From Moniliella sp. 'wahieum' (taxonomy: Eukaryota; Basidiomycota; Moniliellomycetes; Moniliellales; Moniliellaceae), in NCBI GenBank assembly GCA_003971905.1, contig RSEE01000123.1, positions 115,631-179,630 of the forward strand: a stretch of 64,000 nucleotides of DNA. Reading direction: 5' to 3'. Made by a program: the position numbers and the translations under genes. The notes beneath the pieces are model-generated. The model ran no database searches. It was not told the origin of the DNA and saw only the letters and a list, made by a program, of their open reading frames with translations. Within the stretch, counting starts at the first letter, position 1. Every line of letters begins with the position of its first letter. Below are positions 22,539 through 34,281 of the stretch, piece by piece.

Positions 22539-22776
22539 TCCGCCCCGGCCGAGCCAGCCGCGGGGAGCCGCCTGGTCACGTGGGATGGCTAGGGTTGCGG
22601 CTGCGATGTCCGCCGGCTTGCTATCGATTATCGAACTGTTATCCCCGGTGCGGCCGACGCCGCCTGCGCGCTAGGGTTGGTCGATTGGGTTGAAGCATAG
22701 CACATCTATATTCTCTCTGCGCATATCCTATCCACACTGGATTGATTGATTGCCGCCGGCCGCCCCTCCTCCGGCC

Positions 22777-25064
22777 TCACCGCCCCAGCGGGTTGAGCCG
22801 CGCACGCACCTCGCGGCCCAGCAGCATGCGCTCCTCCACCGCTGCGGGCGGCCGCCCCCCCACGGCCGTCTGGAGGACAGACTTGTTCTCGATCGCCCGG
22901 CGCACGAGGTAGGGCATGACGAGCGCCAGCGGTCCATACGGCACGTACTTGAGCACCATGTGCGGCCCCTCGCCCCGCTGGCCGGATCAAACGCCGCAGT
23001 CATGCGCTGCGTCAGCACGTCGCTCATCCCATACAGCTGGCCAAACATCGCCCGCCCACGCACGCCCGGCGCCACCTCCAGTCCGACCAGGTCGCGCTCC
23101 GCCTCGTCCGTGTCGCCTGTCGTGGGGTGCTGCGCGCCCGGCACGAGCAGCCCGCGCTGCACCATCCGACGAAGCACTTTCATGTCTGTCTGCCAATTGT
23201 GCGAGGCAAATATGACGCTGAGGTGGGGCCAGGAGGTGGCTACGTCGCCCGACGAAGAGGCGGCCATGTCCTGCGCCAGCAGATCCACCAGCGCCAATGC
23301 GCATCCGTCGTACGACCGATCCGTCAGCCGCTTTGTCGGCCAAATTGGCGATGCCCACCCGTCCGACTCGACCGCCGGATCGGGCGGCGGCAACAACCTC
23401 CGTCCCAACGCGCGATGCACAGCGAGCAGTTGAGCATGGTACGTTTCACTGTCCAAGCCCATTGCCGGACAGCCGGCTTTGATGTTTTCCTGATCGTAGT
23501 ATGCGCCGCGGACCAACTTGACCCCCAACGCGTACCCGTTCGCACGCGCGCTCCAACGAGGCGGCCAAGTACATGGGGTACGCCGGAGGTAAGCTTGGAA
23601 CGTGTTGAACACCAAAGGCCCACGGACCAACTGTCCTCCGGCCGCCGCCACCCGCGCCTCCGCTTCGGCAGACGTGGGGATACGATTGAATTCGCGCTGC
23701 AAGCCTTCGCAGATGGCATCCAGCGCCGGCTGCATGGCCGTGTACTCGGCATCAATATCAGCCGCACCGTCGGTCCGGCGCTGGGAATGCGCACACAGCC
23801 CGCCGTGCACCTTCCCACAGCTGCGCCATCGCTCGGCATCTTGTTCCGACAACTGGTCAACGGCAAGGGCAACCCGGCGCCCTTGCCGCCCGATCCGGGA
23901 GGCGCATTGATCGCAAACGAAGGCAAGACCAGACCTTGCTTGGAGGTGAACTGGTCGGGCGCAACGAGCGTTTGCGACGCACGGACCAACACGGATGGGT
24001 CGCGCAAAATGCCCGACAACTTGATTGCCACCAATGCGCTCCCGTACCGTGCCGGGCGCGCTTGGAGCAACGCCCGCTTCTCTGGATCCGACATGGACCG
24101 CCAATCGTCCTGCTTGGCAATCTGTGCTCTCCTACCGTCCACTGTCCGCAAGCTCTTGGAGCACGTTGGTGTAGATGTGTTTGCTCGGCTGGGCAGGCGG
24201 ACTCTGGCCTTTGGCCTGCGCAATCTGGTCCAAATCGGCTACGGTGCCATCCAAGTTACTGATCGCCGACGCTCAGTGCAAACAGGGTAGCTTGCTCTTC
24301 TTGCGACAGCTTGAGGATCAGCGGAATGCACTCGTCCGACGATTCGTCGCCGACAAACTGGTTTGTGGAGGGCAGGAGGAGGAGGAGGAAGAAGAAGAAG
24401 AAGGGGGTTAGCACACTGCTCTGTTTTTACTGTTCTTTCTTTGGTCTCACTTCTGGATGGGAGGGGAGGACACACCTGCTTGAAAAACGTCTTGCGCACC
24501 ACCCACTCGGCCACCGGCTTGATCAGCGGCACCGAGGACGAAAACGCCCAATCGAGCAGTCCGGGCGCGGCATCGATCAAGGACGGGAAGGAGCACACGC
24601 TAAACACCACGTACCTCCCCAGTAAGTCTGACCAGGACAGGAGCGGTACGGCCGCCCCTCGAGATCCAGTAGGTCCGGCACCTTTTCTTCGTACTGCGGC
24701 ATGAGGTGCGCTTGGGCCAACGTGCTAATGTCTGCTTTGCTTCGGCGCGCGAGCGGCAGAGGCGCACGCTGCGCATAGGGCACGTAGCCGTCCTCAACGT
24801 CCGTGTCGGTTGTGGTCTTGGTCTTGGTCTTGGTTGTGCTCGTGCTCTCCGTCTCGGTGCGCAGCGGCGGGAGAGAGGTAGGTGACGCCCAGGACGAGCG
24901 GGAGGAAGAAGAGGGTGCGGCCGAGGTAGAGACGGGTGTGGGAGGGGGCGTGGGAGGTGCAGTGTGCACGGCGCGACGGGCAGAGGGCGGGCGAGAGGGC
25001 GGGCGAGAGAGAGGGAAGGGTGGGGACGGATGCGGGTCCGGGTGAGGGCGGCAGAGAGGAGCAT
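22777..25064 (-). CDS. PUT1: mitochondrial proline dehydrogenase
   Basis: FAD enzyme oxidising proline to pyrroline-5-carboxylate, the first step from proline to glutamate, in the mitochondrion. ATG at 25064 opens a basic presequence (MLLSAALTRTRIRPHPSLSL) and a long proline/arginine/serine-rich leader. Then YVVFSVCSFPSLIDAAPGLL and VVRKTFFKQ, an intron at 24358-24475 (GTGTGT...CCAG), and FVGDESSDECIPLI. The barrel domain has VLVRASQTL, PALDAICEGLQREFNR, LVRGAYYDQENIKAG, FASHNWQTDMKVL, FGQLYGMSDVLTQRM, and YVPYGPLALVMPYLVRRA followed by IEN. The stop after RLNPLGR is at 22777. The frame breaks several times between 22980 and 24130. Length of about 700 codons is long; the extra is the low-complexity N-terminus. 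It is functionally linked to GDH2 in this window via glutamate. Confidence 0.93.
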
Positions 25065-26008
25065 GGCGTGTGCGGACACTATGCGAATGCGAATGGGCAC
25101 ACGCGAGGCACAGGAGATGGGAGGAGGACAGGTGGATCGGTGCACTTAAATCGCAATCGAGCGGGTGGCGTGCAACAATAACCGTCGGTAACCAGGCAAG
25201 CACGGCCCCCGGGCCGACTGGGTACTGGGTCTACCCATCTCGATCAGGCTGATCTCTCAGGCTGATCGTTCAGGCCGGCCGATCTCAGGTGAGCCTCAGC
25301 CCTCAGCCTCAGGCACATACCCCTCGGCAGGGAACGGGGGATGGGCATGCGAGATGAAGATCCGTGGGAACTAGTAATAGTAACTGCCAGAGATTGCTAG
25401 CGCGCAGCGATCGTTTATCCGGCCCCGACCAGCCTCAGTAGGCCTCATCGTCCACGTGCGCCACGGAAGCGGGTGAGCTATACTATGACAGCGGTATTGG
25501 CTACGGACTGTGGGACGCGAGCCACGGCAGAGCACTGCGCGCTGAGAGGGGGCGATGGATTGGGATGGCGGCGGGGGCGGCGAGGATGGGCATGGCGGCG
25601 AGCGAGTGGCCGAGCGGGAGGCGCCGAGAGATGACGATGAGATCTGAGAGACGATGCCAAGATAGATAGGCTGCGGCGGCAAATTTGGCGGACCAGGGCG
25701 CGCGTATCAGCTGGACCAGATCAATCAATCATTAATCAGTGCTGTCGTATCGGGGGGATGCGGTGCAGGTTACATGGCCCCCGCACGCCAACACGCCACT
25801 GATACTTTCAGCCGGGCTATTTAATCTTTATCTCAACGGGCGGTCCGTGCGCAGCCGCGTGCCGCGTCCCTCGTCCAGCCCGATTGGGCAGTCTCGCGTG
25901 TTCATGCGACGGTTGTTCGTGGGAAAGGAGGGGACAGGGGGGAATAGGGGACAGAGGGGAATAGGGACAAGGCGAAACGGCAAATAGGGAAATGCGGGTG
26001 GGGCTGGG
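25065..26008. other. intergenic, promoter of PUT1 and 3' side of the CLC gene
   Basis: No coding signal. It has repeated CAGGCTGATC/CTCAGCCTCAGG units at 25245-25320, a GATCAATCAATCATTAATC stretch at 25718-25738, and a GGGAATAGGGACA repeat at 25940-25990. Confidence 0.5.
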
Positions 26009-29000
26009 CTACTCGACTGGATCCTCCTCGCCCAGCACAAAGCTCGCTCGGCTCGAGCCACGCGCAGGGAGGGGATAACTCTCCTGCTCTTCGTCTTCGT
26101 CTTGCGGTGCCGCCGCCTCAAACACCACCTCCTCTGGCGCCGCCTGCGCATACCCGCCATACCCGCCGCCGCGACGGCCACGCAGACGCCCGCCATACCA
26201 TGCGTGCGCGCGCTCGAGCCAGCGCCGCCCGGCGTGCAGCGCTTCAGTCACCACGCCCTCCCACTCTGCCTGCCCTTCCTCCCCCTCTGTCCGGCGGCGG
26301 TGCACGGCCGAGAACTTGAGCAGGTCCTTGATGGTCACCAGCCCTTGCAGCTGGCCCTTGTCGACCACGAGGATGACCCGCGGACCCAGCTTGGTAAACA
26401 GGTCCCGTACCACCGCCAACGGCATCGCACGCGGGACTACCAACCGTGCAATGTCCACCCACGCGCCCAGGTCCACCCGCCGCGCCACCAACACCTCTTC
26501 TTGCCCGGCCATCAGACCCTCCTGCTCCTCATCTTCCGCCTGCACCGGAGCCTCCACCTGCACCTGGGTCAAGGAAGGGGAGTGCGGTGGGCGCTGGGGA
26601 GCGCTGGCCGAAGCGTGCGCGCCGGACGGCACACGTTCCTCGTCCTCGGCTAACGCGGGCTGCGTACCGGGCGTCAAGTCGACCTGGGCATCGGGGGCAA
26701 TGATGCGGTCGCGTTGGGCCTTGGCCAGTGCGTAGCGCAACTCGGTTCGGCCTAGGTAGCCGACCAAGGTCGAGTCTGCTCGCTTGCGATGACGGGGAAC
26801 CCTTTAAACTCGCCCTGGCCAATTTGCGTTCCAGCGAACCAACCGTCTCGCCCACGGCTGTCAGGCAGATCGGGTGCGCCGTCATGGCATCTTGTACCGT
26901 CGTGTCCCCGACTTCGTGGCTGTCTTCTAGGTACGGGTAACCGTTCAGCCGAATCGTTGGTCCGACACGCCCCCCGGCTGGATCCATCTGCCACCCCTTG
27001 GTCACCATCACGACGATCATGGTGGGCAGGATGTAGGTGAGCGCGCCAGTCAGCTCAAACATGATCACCACCACGGCGACTGTGATGCGTGTGACGCCGG
27101 CCAAGGCGGCCGCCGCACCGAGAAAGGCGTACGTGCCCGGGGTGATGCAGGGCACGTCCGGGTGGCACACGGAGAAAAAGGGGGCGCTAGGCCAGGCCGA
27201 TTGCAATGCCTTGACAGGATGCCTACCATCCGACCAAACGTAGCGCCAATCGCCATGGACGGAATGAAAATCCAGGCACCTTGGCGCCGTAGGAGAGCAC
27301 GACCAACACGAACCGAACGATCGTCGCGAGCAGTAGCGAGTTGACCATCCACCACTGTTCCGACGTTTGGCACAGCCCCGCATAGTCCCCGCCCCCCTCG
27401 CATTCCCGAAACAGATTTCCAGTGACTCGCTCATATCGATCCGGAGGAACTTGTTAAAGTAGGCCACGGTGGCCGTTAAGCCCGCCAAGAGCGCCGCCTC
27501 GGCCACACCGTGCTGGGCGAGATGCTGGCGTCGAAGGCTTGTACTTGCATGTTGTATTTGATCACATAGGCCCCATACAAGCCACCAACACGCCAATCAG
27601 CAGGTAAAACACCACCTCAAAGTAGTGCCAGTCCCGGTCGTACGACACTTGGAACAAAACCAGCTTGCCTGTCCGGAAGGGGTTCATGAACGAAAGTGTC
27701 ACGGTCGAAGCCAGGGCACAAATGAAGCTACGCCACATGGTGGTGGCAGGGAACACGGCCGTCATTTCCTATATGTCAAGTCAGTTGGGCCCGCACGACA
27801 AACACAACCAACAACAACAACACAACACAACAACAGCAACAGCAGCACCAAGCGGGTGGGAGGAGAAGGGTCAGGGTTTCCAGCAACCACAACAACGTAC
27901 CTCCAAAGCAAACAATACCCCGCCAATGGGCGAGCCAAAAGCGACAGCGACACCGGCAGCGCTACTTGCGCTGAGGATATCGCGGACCTTGGTTTGGGAG
28001 CTGCGAACGCGCTGGAACAAGTTGGACACAATGTTGCCCACACAACAAGCCACGTGAACCGCCGGACCTTCCTTGCCCACGCTCAATCCCGAAGCAATGG
28101 TCAGCGGCAAGGTCAGACTCTTGATCACAAAGGTTGATACACCCAAAAAGCCATTAATGATAAAGCCGACAATCATGCACTTGATTTCACTGATCCCACT
28201 GCCCGCGGCGTAGGGGGCAAAAGTACGAACCAACGAGGCGGCAAGCCAAGCCATCGCCGTCGCCGTACCAATGTACATGATCCAAGCTGGGAGCGACCAA
28301 CTGGACCAGGGGACCCAGTAGGGACACGCCTCGGCCATCTCGTCCTTGGTCGCCTGGGCAAGAGGGACGCGTACAAGGTAGCTGCGTGCGAGGCATGGCG
28401 CACCGCACGGGCAGCGGTAGCAGTGAGCGTGTCAGAGGCGGCTGAGGCGGTCGCCGACGCGGTCGCCGACGCAGACGCCGTCGCATTGAGAAGCGGAGCA
28501 ATGGAGATGACTTGAGGGAGGGGGCGGAGCACATGCTGTGCCCCACCATCGTCGTGCATCTCCCAACAACAGAATTTACGATTGAGCCACCAACCTTGCG
28601 TACACCGTCCTTGCTTCAGATCGACAACCACTCGGAGATGATACTGATCACAGCCATGTTCAGTCCGACCACCGCGCCCACCAGGATCACCACCCCATTG
28701 TCCATCATGGCCAGTAGCGAGCCCAGGTAGACGCCAGCCGGCCCACACGCGACGCGCACCAAGTAGGTGGGTAGGCCACCAGCGCGGAGGCCGTTCCCGC
28801 GGCGCAAGACTCGGCCCCACACCGAGCTGTTCAGGTGCGCCCGGTCGCGAGCCAGACGAGCACGTTCTCGCGCGCCATCCACCAGCCAGTCGACGGGGAG
28901 AACTGCCCGAGGCGGGTTAGCGTTTAGCCGTTCGTCACACAACGTGCCTACCATCCCCCCCCAACCGCCGGACCACAGCAGACAGTTGCATACGTCACTC

Positions 29001-29323
29001 TCGTACCGCTTCAGCTCATCCAGCGCAGCCTCGTCGGCGTCGGCCACGTGCAGCGCCGCGGTCGCAGCGGACGACGAGGCGGTTGAGACCACACGGCTGC
29101 CGCTCCGCCCCCGCCCGCACGGCCATCGCCACGGCCACCTCCATCGCCTTCGCCATCGCCACCACCACCAACGCCCACACCAATGCCAGCAGCAGCCGGG
29201 GCGGGTCGGTCGAGCATCGGTAGGCACCGAGCAAGTCCGCATCAGCGTCGGCCGGCCGGCTTGGGTTGTTTGCCCAGCCAGCGTCCCAAGTGGCGCCGGA
29301 ACCAACACAGCGGAATTGAGCAA
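26009..29323 (-). CDS. GEF1: CLC-type chloride channel/transporter with CBS pair
   Basis: Multi-pass CLC protein, the fungal Gef1/ClC-3-like type that acidifies Golgi/endosomal or vacuolar compartments. Order: cytosolic N-terminus with VDWLVDGARERARL; a helix with YLGSLLAMMDNGVVILVGAV and ISIISEWLSDLK; GWWLNRKFCCWEM, then ACPYWVPWS; filter motif I as GSGISEIK (usual GSGIPE); GKEGPAVH with the gating Glu; AFGSPIGGVLFALE; FIPSMAIGATFGRMVG; and GVTRITVAVVVIMFELTGA. Two C-terminal CBS domains follow (DAMTAHPICLTAVGETV; LGPRVILVVDKGQLQGLVTI). The stop after EEDPVE is at 26009. Introns: 27769-27900 and 28903-28951. Frame breaks lie near 26770, 26960, 27250-27420 and 27560. The 5' end is uncertain: ATG 29323 is the upstream limit of the coding frame. 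Gef1 assignment is by family only. Confidence 0.9.
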
Positions 29324-29471
29324 TTCCCACTCGGGCCTTTTCCCCCATTAAAAAATGCCCCCAGCCCGCTCCTCTTCTCGCTTGGTTGCGGGACCAATCA
29401 GTCACAGCCCTCCCACGACCACCTCCACCTCCACCTCCGCACCCATCCCACCCTCTGCGTCGGCCACAACC

Positions 29472-30943
29472 ATGTTCCCCGCTCTGCGCTCTCTCTCGCG
29501 CTCCCCCCTGCGCCCTGTGCTCCCGCGCGCGCCCCGTCTCGTCCCTGCTCGCGCCCACGCTCCCGCTCCCAGTTGCGCTCCCGCGCCACGCACATTCTCC
29601 ACGCCGTCGGCGGGGGTACGTGCGCCCGAGCGCACGGGCGTCTCGGACCGCACGCGGCGCAAGCTGCCTGTAGCCAAAGCCAAAGCCAAAGCGCAGGCCA
29701 CGCGTGCTCTGCTCGCCTCCCTCGGTACGGGCGGCACGACAACCAAGTTTCCAGCTCGAGCACGTTGCGTGAAGCTCGCCTGGGCCACTGCCGACTCGTA
29801 CGACTTGGCCGCCTTGGCGGCCTCAGGACACTTGCCTCCCGGTGGCAGATGCTCGAAGAGAACGATGCGATTTACGTCCCGTGCTGGCCTGCTGTCAACG
29901 CTGCTGACGCAGATGCGGATGCTGCGTCGGCCGCGTCGTCGGGACAGGCAGCGGCGAGCGGGAGCGGCGAGGTGTTCGTGTTTGCTTCAGGCACGTATGT
30001 TACGTGGGGGCTGGAGGAAGAGGCGTCACGTGCGTTTCTGGACAGGGTGTTGCGTCCGGTAGGAGGGGTGGAGCAGCGTCGGTACACGCGCCTAGGTGAC
30101 GAGGCACTGGAGTACGTGTGGCACGAAGAGGAGCCGACACGGATTGTAGGGGACGTGATTGTGCTTGGTTCGGCGCCAACGGCGAGCCAGGAAGGTGGTG
30201 GCAAGTGGGAGTCGTGGACACCTTTGCAGGCGCGTTTGGCGTACTCGCAAGGTCTGTCGCGCTCGGCACGCCTTAGCGCCGAAGAAGAGGTGTTGGATGA
30301 ATTTTTGGCGTCCTTGGCGACCATCCCGGAACAGCTGGAGCAAGGTGGTAAGGTGCCCCTGCCACGTAAGGACGTCATTCGTAAACAGGCACCCTCCTCC
30401 GGCTGCGCCAACGCACCAATCTCGCCAAAGATAATTTCTTTGACTCGCCCGAAGGACACTGGGATAATGGATCGTTGGAACGTACGTTCTTCCCTTTTCT
30501 TCCCCCCCTCTTTCCCTTCTTCTTCTCCTTCTTTTTCCCTTTCCCTTTCCTTTCCTCTTGTGCTTTGCTTTCGTCCTCAGGCTGACACACCCCTTTGCTT
30601 TGTTTGGCTTTGCTTTACTTTGCTTTGCTTTGCTTCTCTGCCACCCAGACCACTTTGACGAAGTGTCGCGCTCGATGGACATTGAATCGCGCTTCCGCGT
30701 GGTGAACCAAAAGCTCAACATGAGTGAGAACCTACTGGGCGTGCTGCGTGCGCTGCTGACCGAGCAGAGCGGCCACAACCTCGAGTTGGTCATCATCTAC
30801 TGATTGCGTTCGAAACGTCCGTGACGATGATGTCGCACGAGTACATCCCCCCCACCCCGGTCCGCCTGTGGAGGTGGCTGACAGGTTCCTCGCCCACCTT
30901 GCTCGGTGGCGAGCCGGCTGCTGCTCCTGCTGCTGCTGCCTAG
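29472..30943 (+). CDS. RMND1/DUF155 mitochondrial inner-membrane protein
   Basis: Member of the RMND1/Rmd1/Sif2 family (DUF155); the mitochondrial member supports organellar translation. ATG at 29472 opens a classical presequence rich in Arg, Ser and Pro with no acidic residue (MFPALRSLSRSPLRPVLPRA). The body has TADSYDLAALA, then LRTLASRWQMLEENDAIYVP, GEVFVFASGTYVTWGLEEEA, GDEALEYVWHEEEPTRIVGD, LAYSQGLSRSARLSAEEEVL, NFFDSPEGHWDNGSLE, an intron at 30482-30648 (GTACGT...CCCAG, full of TTTGC repeats), and DHFDEVSRSMDIESRFRVVN. In the reading given, LVIIY meets a stop at 30801, but one inserted base continues with LIAFETSV...YIPPTPVRLWRW and a stop at 30941. That is the expected C-terminal membrane segment, so I extend to 30943. 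It is divergent from the CLC gene. Confidence 0.88.
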
Positions 30944-31207
30944 CTTCAGCCCCAGTCTCAGTCCCAGTCTCAGCTTCAGCCTCCTTTCTCAGCCTCAACC
31001 CTCAACCCCCTCTCTCAGCCTGCTGCTCTGGAAACGAGATGCTCGAGGCTACATTCATTGCATTGCGACACCACTCCGTTTGCCTGGAACGACATAGCTA
31101 GCCCACTAAGCGACGCGGCCATCACACTTGCTGTACGACTGCGAAGGGATTACACTACTTCTTCCCATAGTCGCGGCCAATGTCGCTTCCCCCGCCCGGG
31201 GGCAGCC

Positions 31208-31313
31208 GCTTCGTTGGCGCAGTTGGCTAGCGCGCAGGTCTCATACACATGTTTGTGCGAGTGGGTCCTCCCACGTCATCCTGAGGTCGCCAGTTCGAGC
31301 CTGGCACGAAGCA
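31208..31313 (+). tRNA. elongator tRNA-Met(CAT) with a 32-nt intron
   Basis: Acceptor GCTTCGT (31208-31214) pairs with ACGAAGC (31306-31312), discriminator A. D arm GCGC-AGTTGGCTA-GCGC. Anticodon stem CAGGT (31235-31239) with TCCTG (31279-31283). Anticodon CAT at 31242-31244. An intron follows position 37 (31246-31277) and can form its own hairpin (GTGGG/CCCAC). T arm GCCAG-TTCGAGC-CTGGC is perfect. Compared with yeast elongator tRNA-Met, the TCTCATAATC core is restored after removing the intron. A TTCCTTTTG run follows. Confidence 0.93.
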
Positions 31314-31439
31314 TTCCTTTTGTTCCACCTCGAGAATCTACCGGGTTTCTTGTTTTCGCTGCCTCCCCTCTTGCTCCATCATGCATCATGGCCAAAGTAG
31401 TAGTCATACTACCCCGGGCGATCAATCCTCTCACCGATC

Positions 31440-32769
31440 CTATCCTACACTATGGGATAGCACACACATCAGGGACCATGGCCATTTGGGGGAAAAGACA
31501 AAGGGCATCTCACCATAGGAGCGCGCTAGAGAGGAAAAAAAGGGATAGCGGGGCGGGGCGGGGGGAATGGGGCACCTTACACCCACAACACAGCGGCTGC
31601 CCTCTACGCCGTGCCCGGTCCACGGACGCGTCAGGTGGAAATCCACCTTACACGCCCGATACGACACTCGAATCGGCGGCGGCGCGGGCGACTGAGCGTT
31701 CTGGAGCGCGAGCCGCGCTTCGAGGTGACGCAAGCTCTCCTCCTTGGCCAGCAGCTCTTGGCGTTTTTCCAGGATTTCGCGCTGCACCTTGAGTTCGATT
31801 TCGCGCAGCTTCTCCTCTTCCCTCCGCAGCTGGTCCTCCTTCAAGCGCACGCTCTGGTTCGCCAGTTCGTCCCGGGCACAGGCTGGTCCGCATACGCCGG
31901 GTTGACCGTGCGCGACAACTTTTCCGTACGGTAGTTCTCGTACAAAAAGTCCGACGTGATTTCCTTCAGGTCGGCAAGGTGGGTGCTGAGCAGCGCCGAG
32001 CGCAGCCGCGCAAAGTCGCTGTGCTCGGGATTCTCCACCTCGACCAAGCCCCAGGGGTAGGAACGCGCGCGCACCGCCTCGCCATTGACGACCACCACTT
32101 CCTCCGAACCGACAATCGCAAACGGCATCATCGCCCGCAACTCGGCATTGTCCGCAATCGTCTCGTCGTCGTCCTCCTCTACGTCGTAGGGGAAGTTGTA
32201 GACGGGGATCGAGTAGTACTCAATGTCCTCCACGATGCGCTTCTTGAATGCAGCGCGTTCGGCCGCGGTGAGCGTGTCGGCCTTGCCAATGACAGGAATC
32301 ACATTCACCCGCGGACAGGCGGCGCATGACTTCAATGTCATTTCGCGCAGCGCGTGGCCGGTGGGCGTGATAAAGTAGAGGAGCGCATGCACGCGGTTGT
32401 CGCGGAAGCGGGGGGAACGCTTGATGCGGCTCTCCTCGGCGAGCAGGTCGTCGTACTGGCGCTCGAGGAAGCCGACAATCTCATCAAACTGCGCGGCATT
32501 GTCAATGTTGTCGCCAAAGCCAGGGGGTCGACGATGGTGAGCCCGATGCGCATCCCGTCCTCCTCCAGCTCGACATTGACCGGCTTGATCTTGATGGGCT
32601 CCTCCTGGGCGGCCTGGGCGGGGTCGTCGGCGACCTTGTGGCTGAGGACCTCGCCGCCGCAGAGGGTGTTGACAAAGGTGGTCTTGCCGGTGCCGCTGGC
32701 GCCGACGACCATGAGGCAGAAGGAGACGCCCTTCTTGGTCGCGCGCTTGCGGGAGGCGAAGGTGGACAT
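31440..32769 (-). CDS. CDC11: septin, Cdc11/AspA type
   Basis: GTP-binding cytoskeletal protein that assembles in heteromeric rods at the bud neck or septum. ATG at 32769: MSTFASRKRATKKGVSFCLM, then the P-loop GASGTGKTTFVNTLC, IGLTIVDT-PGFGDNIDN (a one-base loss near 32520 interrupts the G3 motif), FLERQYDDLLAEESRIKRSP, NRVHALLYFITPTGHALREM, VNVIPVIGKADTLTAAER (G4 motif), YSIPVYNFPYDVEEDDDETI, and the septin-unique element YPWGLVEVENPEHSDFARLR with HLADLKEITSDFLYENYRTE. After a shift near 31860, a charged heptad-like region follows (LKEDQLRREEEKLREIELKV), the expected C-terminal coiled coil. The 3' end is uncertain; I use the stop of that frame at 31440. The residues IKRSPRFRDNRV and YDVEEDDDE favour the Cdc11 group over Cdc3/Cdc10/Cdc12. 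Confidence 0.9.
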
Positions 32770-33128
32770 GGTGGGGGTGGTGTTGGTGGTGGTGGGGGGG
32801 GAGGGGGATCGGCTGGGGGCTTCTGGGCTGCTTCGTGTGTGGCCGCGCGGCACGGCAGCACTGTGCGCGGGCTGCCGCCTGGTGCCGGCCTGCCGCCCGC
32901 GCGCCAGGCGGCAGGCGCAGGGCGGGCACAGCGCCAGTGTGCGTGGCGCGTGGGCGTGGCGCGGGGCGCGGGGCGCGCCGGTGCGTGCAGGGTTGCAATG
33001 TTGCAAGGGGAGCTTGCAATGTTGCAATGGCGGTGCTGAAATGTTGCAGTGCTGCCACGTGGCACCCCCCCCGCGTCCCCCACTCCCCCCGCTCTCGCTT
33101 CAGCCACACCCACCCCCGAACGCCCGCC
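32770..33128. promoter_or_regulatory. bidirectional septin/HRD1 promoter
   Basis: A 359-nt spacer between divergent start codons. At 32992-33048 ATGTTGCA is present three times, with GGTTGCA and GCTTGCA halves, and a CCACGTGG E-box palindrome lies at 33055-33062, 67-74 nt from the HRD1 ATG. The left half is G-rich (GGGGGGGAGGGGG, then GCGCGGGGCGCGGGGCGCG). Which gene each element serves is not visible. Confidence 0.6.
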
Positions 33129-34250
33129 ATGGCCTCCCTGCTGCCCGGCCGGCTCGGCGCGTACGCCGCGCTGTCCGCCCTCCCGCCGCCGGCGTCGTCC
33201 TCCGCGCCCTCAACACCCGCAGCAACTTCTATGCCGCCATGATCGCCCTCGCCCGCAGCCACGGCGCCGTCGTCGTCCTCGCCAACCTCGCCGTCGTCCA
33301 CGCCGTCCTCCTCGCCCGCGGGCCAGCGCCTCTTCTTTGGCCCGCTCCGCACCGTCGAGCATACCCGCCTCGTCGAGGGCCTCTGGTTCACCGTCATGGA
33401 GAGCCTTGTGGCCGCCGCCATCTTCCGCAAAGAGTTCGACCTCGTCTTTGCTGCCCTCTTTGGCTCCCTCCTCTTCCTCAAGACCTTCCACTGGCTCGCC
33501 GAGGACCGCATCGAGTACATGGAACAGGTCGATGCGCTTCCGCTTCTCTTCCACCTCCGCATCGTCTCCATCCATCTCGTCCTCTTCTTTGCCGACACCG
33601 GCCTCCTCGTGCTCCTCACCCTCCCCGTCCGCACCGCCTCCAGCTCCCGCCTCGCCATGCTGGCCATGTACGCCTGCGACGTCTCTGTCCTGCTTGCCAC
33701 GCTTGTCGCCAGCGCAGGCAAGTACGTGCTCAACCTTCTGGAGCGGAGATGGGGGGTGTGGGAGCGCAAGGGCGCCTGTCTCTTTGTCATCGACCTGCTC
33801 TTGGACAGCATCAAAATGGGCGTCTACATCAACTTTCTCACCCTCATCATCCCCGAGTACGGCATTCCTCTCTACCTCGTCCGCGACATCTACATCACCG
33901 CCCGTTCCATCGTGCTCAAGATCCGCGACACGGCCCGCTACCGCGCCGCCACACGCAACATGGACGACCGCTACCCCACCGCCTCGGCCGAGGAACTGGA
34001 CAACCTCTCCGACGGCATCTGTATCATTTGCCGCGAAGCGCTTACCCCCGTTGAGCCCGACCAAAGCCCAATCGGCCCCGACGGCCTCAACTACGCCCCC
34101 AAAAAACTCCCCTGTGGACACATCTTTCATTACCATTGTCTCCGTGCCTGGCTCGAACGCCAACAAAGTTGTCCCACCTGCCGCCGCACCGTCTTCCAAG
34201 ACCCGGCCCAGCAAGCAGGCGACAGGGCCCCCACAGCTGCGCCAGCTGGC

Positions 34251-34281
<31 letters not shown>

